A DNA stretch of 64,000 nucleotides from Clostridia bacterium (GTDB lineage: Bacteria; Bacillota; DSM-521; Neomoorellales; Neomoorellaceae), in assembly GCA_030154265.1 (NCBI GenBank), contig JASKKH010000005.1, forward strand, positions 20,519 through 84,518, read 5' to 3'. Of the stretch, positions 16,609-26,624 are shown one piece after another; position 1 is the first letter of the stretch; every line of letters begins with the position of its first letter. A program made the translations under genes and the position numbers. Below the pieces are notes generated by a model. The model saw only the letters and a list, made by a program, of their open reading frames with translations, ran no database searches and was not told the DNA's origin.

Positions 16609-16874
16609 TGTAACTCACCTCCCCATTATTAAATTAAGCCGAGTCGAAACTCGGCTTAACCATAGGAATAACAAACAAATATCCTTGTTTTGTTTAAAAC
16701 CAGGACACACTATAGTACCTGTTAAGGACCTAAAAATTCCATATTCTTTTTTATTTTCAGGTCATAGGTCTATCTTCCTATCCAAGCCAAACACAACAGC
16801 ATCCAAATACTATATATTAAAGTTTGTATCCCTATGTTAGTTTCTCCCAACAATATATTGTATTCTTTTAATTA
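16609..16874 (-). other. Intergenic region between recX and rny with two stem-loops
   Basis: No gene is supported in these 266 bases. Two structures are visible: an 11-bp palindromic stem at 16634-16659 with a UUCG loop on the minus strand (TTAAGCCGAGT / ACTCGGCTTAA) and an AT-rich tail, and an imperfect stem at 16729-16764 (GACCTGAAAAT / ATTTTTAGGTC on the minus strand). The first may terminate transcription from recX or shape the rny leader. It could hold a small RNA, but I cannot assign one. Confidence 0.5.
16634..16659 (-). terminator. Stem-loop between recX and rny, possible terminator
   Basis: A perfect 11-bp stem closed by a UUCG tetraloop when read on the minus strand, followed by TTTAATAAT. 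The short U-tract makes it a weak terminator candidate; it ends about 25 bases before the rny start. Confidence 0.5.
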
Positions 16875-17381
16875 TTAGCTGTCAACATCCTTGTACATGT
16901 CTATTTTTGTTATAACTTGATAAATTATATCTATATTAAAACCCCTTTGCCAAAGATATTGTGCTAAACGTTTGGAATTAGTATTTTTGTTATAATTTTT
17001 TAAACAGTATCTTTGGGCCAATTTTTCTGCTAAAACCAATTCCAACCCTGGTGTTAGTACCTTAGCTACGACTTCTTCTGCCAAAGAAGGTTCTATCCCC
17101 CGTTGCTGTAATTCCTGTTTCAGACGCAATCCACCCATCGGATGGTTATTTACTCGATAACTAGCCCAATCCTCAGCAAAGCGTACATCATCAAGCAAAT
17201 TCAAATCCTTTAACTTTTCTAACGTTTGATTTATGATTTCGTCTATAAAACCTTTTTGCTTTAGTCGCAGACGCATTTCTTGGCAACTGCGCTGACGGAA
17301 TGTTAATAATCTAAGAGCATAATTCCAAGCCGCTGTCTTCGATTGATTATTTGGCTTTTTCGTTTTTGGCTGCATCCTCAT
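16875..17381 (-). CDS. recX: Regulatory protein RecX
   Basis: RecX binds RecA filaments and limits their activity. The protein shows the repeated three-helix pattern of the family: [23 protein letters not shown], then the second helix set with [17 protein letters not shown] and [14 protein letters not shown], and a C-terminal repeat. About 168 residues. The start overlaps the end of recA by about 35 bp; ATG 17381 and ATG 17375 are both possible. The overlap implies coupled translation with recA. Confidence 0.9.
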   Translation of the reverse strand: MRMQPKTKKPNNQSKTAAWNYALRLLTFRQRSCQEMRLRLKQKGFIDEIINQTLEKLKDLNLLDDVRFAEDWASYRVNNHPMGGLRLKQELQQRGIEPSLAEEVVAKVLTPGLELVLAEKLAQRYCLKNYNKNTNSKRLAQYLWQRGFNIDIIYQVITKIDMYKDVDS

Positions 17382-18396
17382 TCTCTTTTTCTAAGGAAGG
17401 TTTTATTAGACCTGTTTTTTCTCTAATCTGAGCTTCGATTGATGAAGCTAGATCTGCATGCTCACGTAAAAATTCTTTAGCCGCCTCTCTGCCTTGCCCT
17501 AAGCGTTCTTCTCCAAGAGAATACCAAGCACCACTTTTCTTAACTATATTAAATTGAACACCCATATCAAGAAGGCAACCCTCACGGTCAATACCTTTTC
17601 CATAAATTATGTCAAATTCTGCTTGGCGAAAAGGTGGAGCCACTTTATTCTTAACTACTTTAATTTTAGTACGATTGCCAATAATTTCTGTACCCTGCTT
17701 AAGTTGCTCCGATTTACGAACATCAAGACGAACTGATGAATAGAATTTCAAAGCCCGACCACCTGGAGTGGTTTCTGGACTTCCAAACATAATACCGACT
17801 TTTTCCCTTAATTGATTAATAAAAATTGCCACTGAACGAGATTTAGATATAACTCCAGCTAATTTACGCAAAGCTTGGGACATCAATCTCGCCTGTAAGC
17901 CAACATGAGCTTCTCCCATTTCGCCATCAAGTTCTGCTTTGGGTACTAAAGCCGCGACAGAATCAACGACAATTACATCAATAGCTCCACTACGCACCAA
18001 GGCTTCAGCAATTTCCAAGGCTTGTTCGCCTGTATCAGGTTGAGAAACCAAGAGATTATCTATATCAACCCCAAGGTTTTTAGCATAAACAGGATCAAGT
18101 GCATGCTCTGCATCTATAAAAGCTGCAGTACCACCTATACGTTGAGCTTCTGCGATTACATGTAGAGCAACCGTAGTTTTACCAGATGATTCTGGGCCAT
18201 ATATTTCTATTACTCTTCCTCGTGGTAACCCCCCTACACCTAAGGCAACATCCAAAGGCAGAGCTCCAGTAGATATTGCTTCTATATTTAGTCTAGTACC
18301 AGTTTCTCCTAATTTCATTATAGAACCTTTACCAAAATGCCTTTCAATTTGGTTTAAGGCGTTTTCTAAAACTCTTTGTTTATCTGTTATCCCCAC
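17347..18396 (-). CDS. recA: Recombinase RecA
   Basis: RecA forms filaments on single-stranded DNA for recombination and SOS induction. Walker A GPESSGKT at about residues 67-74, [15 protein letters not shown], the L1 loop region [16 protein letters not shown], and [22 protein letters not shown] (L2) are all intact. 349 residues from GTG 18396, which has GGGAGGAG about ten bases upstream; the longer frame upstream overlaps thpR and is not RecA-like. No LexA-type operator was identified. The C-terminus ends in an acidic/lysine-rich tail, as usual. Confidence 0.97.
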   Translation of the reverse strand: MGITDKQRVLENALNQIERHFGKGSIMKLGETGTRLNIEAISTGALPLDVALGVGGLPRGRVIEIYGPESSGKTTVALHVIAEAQRIGGTAAFIDAEHALDPVYAKNLGVDIDNLLVSQPDTGEQALEIAEALVRSGAIDVIVVDSVAALVPKAELDGEMGEAHVGLQARLMSQALRKLAGVISKSRSVAIFINQLREKVGIMFGSPETTPGGRALKFYSSVRLDVRKSEQLKQGTEIIGNRTKIKVVKNKVAPPFRQAEFDIIYGKGIDREGCLLDMGVQFNIVKKSGAWYSLGEERLGQGREAAKEFLREHADLASSIEAQIREKTGLIKPSLEKENEDAAKNEKAK

Positions 18397-18425
18397 GCGT
18401 CGAGTTCTCCTCCCTAAAAACTTTT

Positions 18426-18977
18426 TTATGAAAACGAAACCTTGGCAATCGTTCGATAATAAGCCCCTTTTGGAGTTAGGCAACTCTCAATTAAATTCAT
18501 ACTAGTAATAATTTCTTTCCCCCAACTAACTCCCATCAACATTTTTAACCTTTCCTTTAAAATTCCGCTTTCTATACCTGACCGTAGCCGTCCGAGAGTC
18601 AAATGAGGTCTGAATTTGTTATTCTTTTGAAATCCCAGTTTAACTAATTCTCTATCCAACTGTTTGCTTAGTTCATTTAAGGTTGAGTCAAAATCCACTC
18701 CAGCCCAAATAACTCTAGGTACTCGCCAATTAGGAAAAACCCCTACCCCTTTTATTTCTAGCTGATAGGGACTAATACCTTCGGCGGCATGTTCCAAAGC
18801 ACCAATTATGTCTTCAACCTTAGATGGTGAGACTTCTCCTAAAAACTTGAGAGTCAGATGAATATTCTCAGTAGGAACCCATTTTATAGAGGCTGGCAAT
18901 TGACGCAATTCTCCTTGAACTTTTGCCACTGTTTTTAGAATTTCCGGAGAAAGTTTATTAGCAATAAATAATCTCAT
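18426..18977 (-). CDS. thpR: RNA 2',3'-cyclic phosphodiesterase
   Basis: A 2H-phosphoesterase of the ThpR/LigT family, able in relatives to hydrolyse 2',3'-cyclic phosphate ends. Both HxTL motifs are present: [10 protein letters not shown] near residue 43 and [10 protein letters not shown] near residue 126. It begins with the family pattern [13 protein letters not shown]. 183 residues, normal. It ends 30 bp before the recA start, so the two are probably cotranscribed. Confidence 0.9.
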   Translation of the reverse strand: MRLFIANKLSPEILKTVAKVQGELRQLPASIKWVPTENIHLTLKFLGEVSPSKVEDIIGALEHAAEGISPYQLEIKGVGVFPNWRVPRVIWAGVDFDSTLNELSKQLDRELVKLGFQKNNKFRPHLTLGRLRSGIESGILKERLKMLMGVSWGKEIITSMNLIESCLTPKGAYYRTIAKVSFS

Positions 18978-19055
18978 ATCTTTTTAACCCTTTTACCCTT
19001 TATGGTTGTACTATTCGCCTTAAATACAGATAATCCTTCCTTATAGAACCATTTT

Positions 19056-20546
19056 TCAAGAAACCTTATCTTGTTCTCGTTTAGCTAAAAGATTACGTAG
19101 TTCCATACCTGTTACAGTTTCCTTCTCAACTAATAGTTTCGCTAAATTTTCTAAAACATCGGAATAAGCCTTTAATAAAGAGGTTACTTTTTCTTCTTCC
19201 TTATTAATAATAGCTGTAGATGACTTATGCAATTGTTCTGAGGTTAAATTTTCTTCAGCTACTACTCCTAATTCAGATAATCCTGAAGTAATAATCACCT
19301 TAGCTAAACGCATACATTCTTTGAAATCATTACGAGAACCTGTACTTTTGCAGCCTAAAATAAGGGTCTCAGCCACAGCACCTGCTAAGCAAACATCTAT
19401 TTGGTTTTCTAAATATTCACGAGTATAGAGATAAATATCATTTTCATGCTTCTGACGAGTATAACCTAATGCTTGCCCTCTAGAAGTTATAGTTACATGA
19501 GATACTGACCCTGGTTTTAAAAGTTCACCGATTATTGCATGACCAGCTTCGTGAATAGCTAATCTATATACTTCTTCTTTAGTAGGTTTAACTCCTAATT
19601 TTTCACCTAACATTACTTTGTCTACAGCTTCCATTAAGTGTTTTTGATCAATTTTAGAAGCGTTTTCACGTAGAGCTAATATCGCAGCTTCATTAGCTAC
19701 ACTTTCTAATTGAGCACCAGAAAACCCAAAAGTCTCCCGAGCCAAATGTTCAAAATCTACATTTTCAGTTACGGGTTTATTAGCCATATGCATTTTTATA
19801 ATGGCAAGTCGCCCTTCACGATCAGGTAAATCAACCTTAACCTGACGGTCAAAGCGTCCAGGACGCAATAGAGCAGGATCTAATAAATCAGCCCTATTTG
19901 TGGCTCCAATAACCAAAATCTGGGTGTTCTGCTCTGTCCTTAAGCCATCCATTTCAACTAAGAGTTGGTTTAAAGTCTGATCATATTCCATATGAGAGGA
20001 ATTACTCCCACGTTTACAACCCAAAACATCTAGCTCATCAATAAAAATAATTGCTCGTTTTTTGCCTTGCTTTTTAGCCAAATCTCGAGCTCCTTTGAAA
20101 AGGCTTCGTACACGTCGAGCTCCAACACCAGCATACATTTCAATAAATTCGCTACCACTAGCTTCTAAAAAAACTGCATCTGTATAAGTAGCTGCAGCTT
20201 TTGCCATAAGTGTTTTTCCTGTTCCTGGTGGGCCGGTCAAAAGAATCCCTTTTAGTGGACGAATGCCCATTGCTTTAATCTGATTGCTACGAAGTAAAAA
20301 ATCTAATCCTTCTTTTAATTCTTGAATGGCAGTATTTTGTCCTCCAATATCCAAAAAAGAAACTTTTTCTATTGGTGTATAAACTTTGTTACCTAAAGTT
20401 GAAGATAGCATACCTTTCTTTTCAATTAACCAATATGCTGAGACTATTAAAACAACCAGAAGAAGAAAAGGAGTAATATCAAATCCTTTTAGTGCTAAAA
20501 AACCAAGTACTGCAATGGCTACTCCAACGGCAATTTCTTTTAGCAT
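19056..20546 (-). CDS. Compact FtsH-like AAA+ membrane metalloprotease
   Basis: Two closely spaced hydrophobic segments (about residues 5-21 and 25-41) replace the usual FtsH membrane region with its extracytoplasmic domain, which is missing. The AAA module is complete: Walker A GPPGTGKT (105-112), pore loop EMYAGVGARRVR, Walker B IIFIDE (167-172), and the second region of homology TNRADLLDPALLRPGRFDR. The M41 peptidase has HEAGH (332-336) and the third zinc ligand in TGSRNDFKE (Asp 407). 496 residues against 600-650 for FtsH. Its ATG overlaps the stop of the upstream membrane protein gene (TAATG). The true FtsH is probably encoded elsewhere; substrates are unknown. Confidence 0.85.
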   Translation of the reverse strand: MLKEIAVGVAIAVLGFLALKGFDITPFLLLVVLIVSAYWLIEKKGMLSSTLGNKVYTPIEKVSFLDIGGQNTAIQELKEGLDFLLRSNQIKAMGIRPLKGILLTGPPGTGKTLMAKAAATYTDAVFLEASGSEFIEMYAGVGARRVRSLFKGARDLAKKQGKKRAIIFIDELDVLGCKRGSNSSHMEYDQTLNQLLVEMDGLRTEQNTQILVIGATNRADLLDPALLRPGRFDRQVKVDLPDREGRLAIIKMHMANKPVTENVDFEHLARETFGFSGAQLESVANEAAILALRENASKIDQKHLMEAVDKVMLGEKLGVKPTKEEVYRLAIHEAGHAIIGELLKPGSVSHVTITSRGQALGYTRQKHENDIYLYTREYLENQIDVCLAGAVAETLILGCKSTGSRNDFKECMRLAKVIITSGLSELGVVAEENLTSEQLHKSSTAIINKEEEKVTSLLKAYSDVLENLAKLLVEKETVTGMELRNLLAKREQDKVS

Positions 20547-21082
20547 TATACTCCTCCCCCTTCCTCTGTAATAACTGACTGTCGTGGTACTACCTGATAG
20601 AGATAATTTTCTCCTTTGCTAAATTGAACATAAATATTTTCTTCATCTAAATCAATAGCATAGTCTATTCCTGCATTTTTGGCTAACTCTTCAATAGTTT
20701 CTGCCATTTCAGTAAAATTGCCCCTAACTACAGCTTCATAAACAGCATATTGGCTATTCTGCCACAACTTGTCCAAATCTGGTGAGGAATTACCTTCAAT
20801 TAAAAGTTGAGCTTGTTGACCATAAACTTCAAATATTGATTTTTCAATTTCAGTATAGGCTTCCTTTAAATTTTCTACAGGTCCTAAAGTGACTTTAACT
20901 TGTAAACTATCGTTACTTTCGTTTACTTTTATATCCTCTACACAGGTTTGAGATGTCAAAGCGTTAGCTAAAGGCTTTTGTTGCCCATAATAACTATAAA
21001 TTTGACTACCTCCAACCAACAAACCAAAAACGAGAATTGCTGTCAATAAAACAAAATGAAGGTGCCAACCTTTGAAGTGCAA
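20546..21082 (-). CDS. Single-pass membrane protein, unknown function, partner of the FtsH-like protease
   Basis: About 178 residues: a short basic N-terminus, one hydrophobic helix (about residues 10-28), then a soluble alpha/beta domain rich in Glu that would lie outside the membrane if the N-terminus stays in. No known domain is recognised. I prefer TTG 21082, with GAGGAG eight bases upstream, over GTG 21091, which abuts the purines. Its stop codon overlaps the start of the FtsH-like gene, so the two are made together; it could be an adaptor, inhibitor or substrate, which is inference. Confidence 0.7.
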   Translation of the reverse strand: MHFKGWHLHFVLLTAILVFGLLVGGSQIYSYYGQQKPLANALTSQTCVEDIKVNESNDSLQVKVTLGPVENLKEAYTEIEKSIFEVYGQQAQLLIEGNSSPDLDKLWQNSQYAVYEAVVRGNFTEMAETIEELAKNAGIDYAIDLDEENIYVQFSKGENYLYQVVPRQSVITEEGGGV

Positions 21083-21189
21083 TATAAACACTCCTCTCCA
21101 AGGTTAAAAACACCTTCAATTATAACAAATCATATATATTTAAACCTTATGATTCAATTGGTTGACCTACCACAGAATACCTGTCCCTT

Positions 21190-22488
21190 TTACATTTCAA
21201 TCTCAGCTTTAAAATCATAATCTTCGTAAACATGGGTCAACTTAGCAGTAACTATACTTCCAAGGGGAACATTACTCTTATTTAGATATATTAAACCATC
21301 AACTTCCGGTGCTTGGCGAAAACTTCTCCCAACTGATTTACCATCAATTAAAACCTTCATTTTCTGCCCAAGCCATCTTTCATTACAAGCCCTAGTAATT
21401 GACTGTTGATATAACATTAATAGCTGGTACCGTTCCTCTTTAATTTCTTCTTCTACTTGATTAGGTAATTCCGAAGCTATTGTCCCTTCTTCCGGAGAGA
21501 ATTTAAAGGCTCCTACCCAATCGATTTTAGTTGAAGAAAGGAAATCCAGCAATAATTGAAAATCTTTTTCTTCTTCACCAGGAAATCCTACTATAAAAGT
21601 TGAACGTAGAGCTAATTCTGGAATAGACCGGCGTAAATCTTCAATAACTTTTATACCTATTGTTCCTGTACCTGGACGACCCATACGCCTTAATATATCT
21701 TCACTTATATGTTGTAAAGGTATATCTAGATATGGAACCACTTTAGGTTCAGTAGCCATAACCTCAATCAATTCAGGCGTTATACGTTCAGGATAAGTAT
21801 ATAGTATCCTTAACCAGTATAATTCGGGAATTTGAGCTAGACTACATAAAAGCGTTGGCAAACGGTATTCGCCATAAATATCTATTCCATAAGCAGTCGT
21901 GTCTTGAGCAACCAAAATTAACTCTTTAATCCCACTCTCAGCTAATTCCCTTGCTTCTTTAACAATATATTCCATAGGGCGACTGCGATAAGGACCCTTA
22001 ATGCTAGGTATAGTACAATAAGTACAGCAGTTATTACATCCCTCAGAAATTTTAAGATAGGCATAGGGTTTTTTATCTTGTGCGAACCGAGGTAATTCGG
22101 GCAAAATCTCTTCGTAGCCCGGTACATCAAAAACACGCTGCCCGTTTAAAATTTTCTCAATAACATCTGGTAGTCGAGTTAGTGCCTCTGTACCAATAAA
22201 AGCTGATACTTCAGGTAACTCTTCTATGAGCTCTTTTCCATGTTGTTGAACCATACAACCAGTAACTATGAGATAAGGCGAATTTTTTAAACTAGCAAGT
22301 TGTAAAATCGTTTCAAGGGCTTCTTGTTTTGCACTTGTAATAAAGCTACAAGTATTAACTATTACTACTTCTGCTTTTATAGGGTCATCAACAAATTCAT
22401 AATTTGAATTGGATAGCACCCCTAGCATATATTCACTATAAACTTCATTTTTGGGACAACCAAGAGTTACAATTGCTATTTTAGTCAT
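21190..22488 (-). CDS. rimO: Ribosomal protein S12 methylthiotransferase RimO
   Basis: RimO adds a methylthio group to an Asp of ribosomal protein S12. It has the UPF0004 N-terminal domain with LGCPKNEVYSE, VNTCSFI and TGCMVQQ cysteines (auxiliary cluster), a radical SAM domain with CNNCCTYC (CX3CX2C), the family feature PYLDIPLQHIS, STFIVGFPGE, and a C-terminal TRAM domain. ATG 22488 gives MTKIAIVTLGCPKN, the usual family start; ATG 22503 adds five residues. It lies 22 bp after rodZ. Confidence 0.92.
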   Translation of the reverse strand: MTKIAIVTLGCPKNEVYSEYMLGVLSNSNYEFVDDPIKAEVVIVNTCSFITSAKQEALETILQLASLKNSPYLIVTGCMVQQHGKELIEELPEVSAFIGTEALTRLPDVIEKILNGQRVFDVPGYEEILPELPRFAQDKKPYAYLKISEGCNNCCTYCTIPSIKGPYRSRPMEYIVKEARELAESGIKELILVAQDTTAYGIDIYGEYRLPTLLCSLAQIPELYWLRILYTYPERITPELIEVMATEPKVVPYLDIPLQHISEDILRRMGRPGTGTIGIKVIEDLRRSIPELALRSTFIVGFPGEEEKDFQLLLDFLSSTKIDWVGAFKFSPEEGTIASELPNQVEEEIKEERYQLLMLYQQSITRACNERWLGQKMKVLIDGKSVGRSFRQAPEVDGLIYLNKSNVPLGSIVTAKLTHVYEDYDFKAEIEM

Positions 22489-22509
22489 AATTTTTCCATC
22501 CACTTTTCT

Positions 22510-23232
22510 TTAATTGTTATAATCGGAAGCTTTGAAAGTTTTTTCAAAAATTTCTCCGTAATCACCTAAAGATGGTTGAACCTTACCATTAACTATTATT
22601 TTAGCTGCTCCAGCATTCCCCAATTTCACATATATTTCGTTATCACCTTTGAACACTTTACTTTCTCCAGCATTTAAAATACCAGAAAAATTATCTTTAC
22701 CATCTATCACTACGTTGGTCCAACATCTACCATCCAATTTTAATTCGATCTCTAAGCCTTCAATCTCTCCAATTTCAGATGCTGGTGGAGGTGTTGTTAT
22801 CTGTGATTGTGGTCTAGTTGTTTGTTCGTTTACTGATGATTGTAGAGGTGTTTGTTCTAAAGGCTTATAATGATTATATAACCAATTCATACTCCATAAA
22901 ATCAGAAATACTCCTAAGATAATGAACAATATTTTTGATTTTTTTAAAGAGGGTGCTGGTACTGATGTAGTTAGTTCTTCTATTATTTTTTCTTCTTCAG
23001 GAGGATACTCTTCTTTGAATTGATTTATTAATTCCGAGACATTTAACCCTAGGTATTTGGCATAATTACGTAAAAACCCTTGAGCATAGACACGACCGGG
23101 AATTTGATCATATTCTCCATTTTCTAGAGCTTCAAGATACTTTAAACGTATTTTTGTGGCTTCTTCAGCTTCACGAAGGGAAATCGCTTTTTCTTGGCGA
23201 GCTTCACGTAGTATTTCGCCTACATTTGCCAT
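22510..23232 (-). CDS. rodZ: RodZ-like helix-turn-helix membrane protein
   Basis: RodZ links the MreB cytoskeleton to the membrane in cell shape control. Layout: N-terminal helix-turn-helix (about residues 1-70: LREARQEKAISLREAEEATKI), a charged linker, one transmembrane helix (about 99-116), a Thr/Pro/Gln-rich linker, and a C-terminal beta domain (DUF4115-like) outside. 240 residues. GGAGGTGAAGCC precedes the ATG. Placed between ftsK and rimO. Confidence 0.87.
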   Translation of the reverse strand: MANVGEILREARQEKAISLREAEEATKIRLKYLEALENGEYDQIPGRVYAQGFLRNYAKYLGLNVSELINQFKEEYPPEEEKIIEELTTSVPAPSLKKSKILFIILGVFLILWSMNWLYNHYKPLEQTPLQSSVNEQTTRPQSQITTPPPASEIGEIEGLEIELKLDGRCWTNVVIDGKDNFSGILNAGESKVFKGDNEIYVKLGNAGAAKIIVNGKVQPSLGDYGEIFEKTFKASDYNN

Positions 23233-23282
23233 GGCTTCACCTCCGGTGAGTTCACTTCTACATAATTATAAAAAATCCTTCA

Positions 23283-25631
23283 TTAAGGTTCCTCATTCGA
23301 CCCAAACAACTCATTGTATTCATCCCAGTTCGTTAAAATAGTTCGCGCTTTTGTACCTTCATGCCCCCCTACAAATCCCCTGGCTTCCATCATATCCATT
23401 AATCTAGCTGCTCGTGTATATCCTATTCTAAGACGCCTCTGAAGCATAGATATAGAAGCTTGCCCAGTTTCTAAAACAACCTTTAAAGCTGTCGGAAATA
23501 GTTCGTCATCAGCGTCCATATTATTATCGCTGCTTTCTTCTGTTTTTAAAAAGTTAGGATTATACTCTGGGCGGGCCTGTTGTTTAACATAAGTAACCAG
23601 ATCCTCTACTTCCCGATCAGAAACATAAACCCCTTGGACTCTTATGGGTTTGTTTGCTCCAATTGGTAAAAAGAGCATATCTCCACGACCCAATAATTTC
23701 TCAGCACCACCCATATCCAAAATTGTACGGGAATCAATTTGCGAAGAAACCGCAAATGCTATCCGCGAAGAGATGTTTGCTTTTATTAAACCGGTTATAA
23801 CATCTACCGAAGGACGTTGAGTGGCAACCACTAGGTGAATACCAGCAGCACGAGCCATCTGCGCCAATCTGCAGATAGCATCTTCAACGTCAGCCGGAGC
23901 AACCATCATCAAATCTGCTAGTTCGTCAATAAGAACTACTATTAAAGGTAAAGTTTCCTCTCCTTCATTTTCTTTTTGCTTCAATTGATTATAACGAGTA
24001 ATATCTTTTACTCCAGCTCCAGCAAAAAGTTCATATCTTTTTTCCATTTCGTTTACCATCCATTGTAAGGCTGTAGCAGCCTTTTTGGGTTGGCTTACGA
24101 CTGGTGCAAGTAAGTGGGGAATGCCATTATACTGGGTTAACTCTACCTTTTTGGGATCAATCATTAATAATTTTAATTCCTGTGGAGTAGCCTTAAATAA
24201 CAAACTACAAATTAAAGAATTCAAACAAACACTTTTTCCGGATCCTGTTGAGCCGGCAATAAGCAAATGGGGCATTTTTGCTAGGTCGGCAATCACTGTA
24301 TTACCAGCAATATCCTTTCCTAATCCTACTGTTAAGCGACTACTTGATTCTGTGAAAGAAGGACTTTCTATTACTTCCCTTAAATAGACAACCGCAATTT
24401 CTTTATTTGGAACTTCAATACCTACAGCAGCCTTACCTGGAATTGGAGCCTCAATACGAACCTGAGATGCTGCCAAACTCAATGCCACATCATCAGCCAA
24501 ACTAACTATGCGGCTAACTTTAACTCCAGGGGCAGGTTGAACCTCATAACGAGTTATAGCTGGCCCACAACTTACCTGCGTAACTTTAACTTTAACTCCA
24601 AAATTTTCAAGTGTATCTTCTAGTATTTTAATACGATCAGTGATATCTTTTTCTAGACGAGGATTTTTTACCCGTACAGAACGATTTAATAAGCTTATTG
24701 GTGGTAAAATATAATTTTCTTGTGTTGAATTGTTCCTTCCTTTTATAGTTATGCTCGCCTCTGTTTGGGGGCTATCTTTAGATTGTTCCTCTGATTCTTT
24801 TTCATCCTCAGAGTTCATGGGAGTTACATTTTCTGGATAGACCTGAACCTGTTTAAACTCCTCTTCCTTATTTATAACAGATACTAAACTTTCTGATTGT
24901 TCACTCATAGTTGCTATCTCTGTTTGCTCACTATCTTCAAATGATACTACTTGTTCTTCATCATTCTGCTTTCTTAGTTTTCGTTTCCCTCTTTTTTTGT
25001 TTTTTTTCTTATTCTTTTCAACATCCTCTTCAATTTCCATGAACAAAAAATCACTTAACCATTTTTTTAAGAAAGTAAATGATGATGAGATAATTTGACG
25101 AAAACGACCAATAAAACTAGTTAATGATATACCTGTTATTAATAGAATTGCAATAACAGTTAATGTAAATAAAACAATCCATGTTCCTAGCTCACCAAAA
25201 ATAGCTTTTAAAATAAGAGCTCCCAATGCACCAATAAGACCGCCACCTTGGCCTTCCAAACCGAGTTTAAAAACTTCTTTATAGTTATCTACCTTTAAAA
25301 ACGATTGGTGTAATGTACTTAATAAAGTAATAAATAGTAATATGCATCCAACCATTCGATATTTTAAATTGTTAACTTTCTCTTTATTACCATTAATAAG
25401 GCGAATACCCCAAGCTGTTAACAAAAAAGGAAATAAGTATTTACCTTCACCCGTAAGCGCACTTAAACAACGTACTAATAATTGACCAACAGTTCCAATA
25501 CTGTCAGTAGAGCTTATATATCCTACATCCAAAACATACAAACCTGCCCAGCATAGAACAGATAGGGCAACTAAAACTATCCCAATTATTTCATTCTTTA
25601 TTTTCTCTGTAGTTATTTTAGCAGGAGCCAT
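23283..25631 (-). CDS. ftsK: DNA translocase FtsK/SpoIIIE
   Basis: A hexameric ATP-driven DNA pump that clears chromosomes from division septa, including the sporulation septum. Layout over 782 residues: four N-terminal transmembrane helices (about residues 10-190), a charged Lys/Glu/Ser-rich linker (about 200-330), the motor with Walker A AGSTGSGKS, Walker B LIVVLIDELADLMM and ATQRPSVDVITGLIKANISSR, and a C-terminal winged-helix gamma domain (ISMLQRRLRIGYTRAARLMD) that reads KOPS/SRS sites. GGTGATGGAAA precedes the ATG. Synteny with tepA and the rnj gene matches Bacillus spoIIIE. Confidence 0.95.
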   Translation of the reverse strand: MAPAKITTEKIKNEIIGIVLVALSVLCWAGLYVLDVGYISSTDSIGTVGQLLVRCLSALTGEGKYLFPFLLTAWGIRLINGNKEKVNNLKYRMVGCILLFITLLSTLHQSFLKVDNYKEVFKLGLEGQGGGLIGALGALILKAIFGELGTWIVLFTLTVIAILLITGISLTSFIGRFRQIISSSFTFLKKWLSDFLFMEIEEDVEKNKKKNKKRGKRKLRKQNDEEQVVSFEDSEQTEIATMSEQSESLVSVINKEEEFKQVQVYPENVTPMNSEDEKESEEQSKDSPQTEASITIKGRNNSTQENYILPPISLLNRSVRVKNPRLEKDITDRIKILEDTLENFGVKVKVTQVSCGPAITRYEVQPAPGVKVSRIVSLADDVALSLAASQVRIEAPIPGKAAVGIEVPNKEIAVVYLREVIESPSFTESSSRLTVGLGKDIAGNTVIADLAKMPHLLIAGSTGSGKSVCLNSLICSLLFKATPQELKLLMIDPKKVELTQYNGIPHLLAPVVSQPKKAATALQWMVNEMEKRYELFAGAGVKDITRYNQLKQKENEGEETLPLIVVLIDELADLMMVAPADVEDAICRLAQMARAAGIHLVVATQRPSVDVITGLIKANISSRIAFAVSSQIDSRTILDMGGAEKLLGRGDMLFLPIGANKPIRVQGVYVSDREVEDLVTYVKQQARPEYNPNFLKTEESSDNNMDADDELFPTALKVVLETGQASISMLQRRLRIGYTRAARLMDMMEARGFVGGHEGTKARTILTNWDEYNELFGSNEEP

Positions 25632-25811
25632 TTTCCATCACCCTAATGCTACTATTCTACGAAAAAAAGGGGAATCCCTTGCTTTCTTAATAAAAAGTAT
25701 CTATTAATGTATTTTTAGCAACTTACTTTCTTATACTAAATGTAAATATTTATTATCTTTAACGGCTTAAATCTCAAGTTTTATTAGTTTCGTAATAGGA
25801 GGAAATGTAAA

Positions 25812-26624
25812 ATGTCAAGTTCAGATATTACATCTAGCTTCGAGCCTATCCAACAACCTACTACAACTACAACCCCAAATGCTCCTTCTTTACCCCAAAA
25901 AGAACCATCCAAAGAACCTTCCCGGGGTAATATTGTTCGTCGTTCTATGAACCCAGAATTACAAAATATTAAAGAGTTAGGCCAAACAACTGTGCCTACT
26001 AACAAAAGCGATATCCATTGTCTCCAAATAGTTGGCCAAATTGAAGGTCATTTGGTTATGCCTCCACAAAATAAAACAACCAAATACGAACATATTATTC
26101 CTCAATTAGTTGCTATAGAACAAGACCCAAACATAAAGGGTCTTTTGGTGGTATTAAACACAGTCGGAGGCGATGTTGAAGCTGGGCTTGCTATTGCTGA
26201 AATGCTAATAAGTATGTCTAAGCCTGTGGTTTCTTTAGTTTTAGGTGGTGGCCATAGCATCGGTGTACCAATTAGCGTAGCCGCTGATTATTCTTATATT
26301 GCAGAAACTGCAACTATGACTATTCACCCTATTCGCTTAACAGGTATGGTAATCGGGGTTCCTCAAACTTATGAATATCTTGATAAAATGCAAGATCGCG
26401 TGATTCGTTTTGTAACTGAACACACTAATATCACTGAGGAAAAACTTCGCCATTTAATGTTCCAAACAGGTGAACTTGCACGTGATATTGGAACTGTCTT
26501 AGTAGGTAAAGACGCTGTTGAAGTTGGATTGATTAATGAAGTTGGTGGTCTGGCTGACGCTGTCAAACGCCTGAGAAGCCTCATTAATGAGAGAGATAAT
26601 TCAACCTCAGGGAGGTTACACTAG
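25812..26624 (+). CDS. tepA: TepA, ClpP-like membrane-associated serine protease
   Basis: TepA is a ClpP/crotonase-fold peptidase family member; in Bacillus it was linked to protein translocation and the encoded proteins degrade leader peptides or spore proteins. The N-terminal 50 residues are disordered (Thr/Pro/Ser-rich). The protease core follows: [17 protein letters not shown], nucleophile Ser149 in GGGHSIGVP, His172 in [10 protein letters not shown]. 270 residues. AGGAGG lies eight bases before the ATG. It and ylzJ are on the plus strand, opposite to both flanking genes, unlike in Bacillus. Confidence 0.92.
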   Translation: MSSSDITSSFEPIQQPTTTTTPNAPSLPQKEPSKEPSRGNIVRRSMNPELQNIKELGQTTVPTNKSDIHCLQIVGQIEGHLVMPPQNKTTKYEHIIPQLVAIEQDPNIKGLLVVLNTVGGDVEAGLAIAEMLISMSKPVVSLVLGGGHSIGVPISVAADYSYIAETATMTIHPIRLTGMVIGVPQTYEYLDKMQDRVIRFVTEHTNITEEKLRHLMFQTGELARDIGTVLVGKDAVEVGLINEVGGLADAVKRLRSLINERDNSTSGRLH

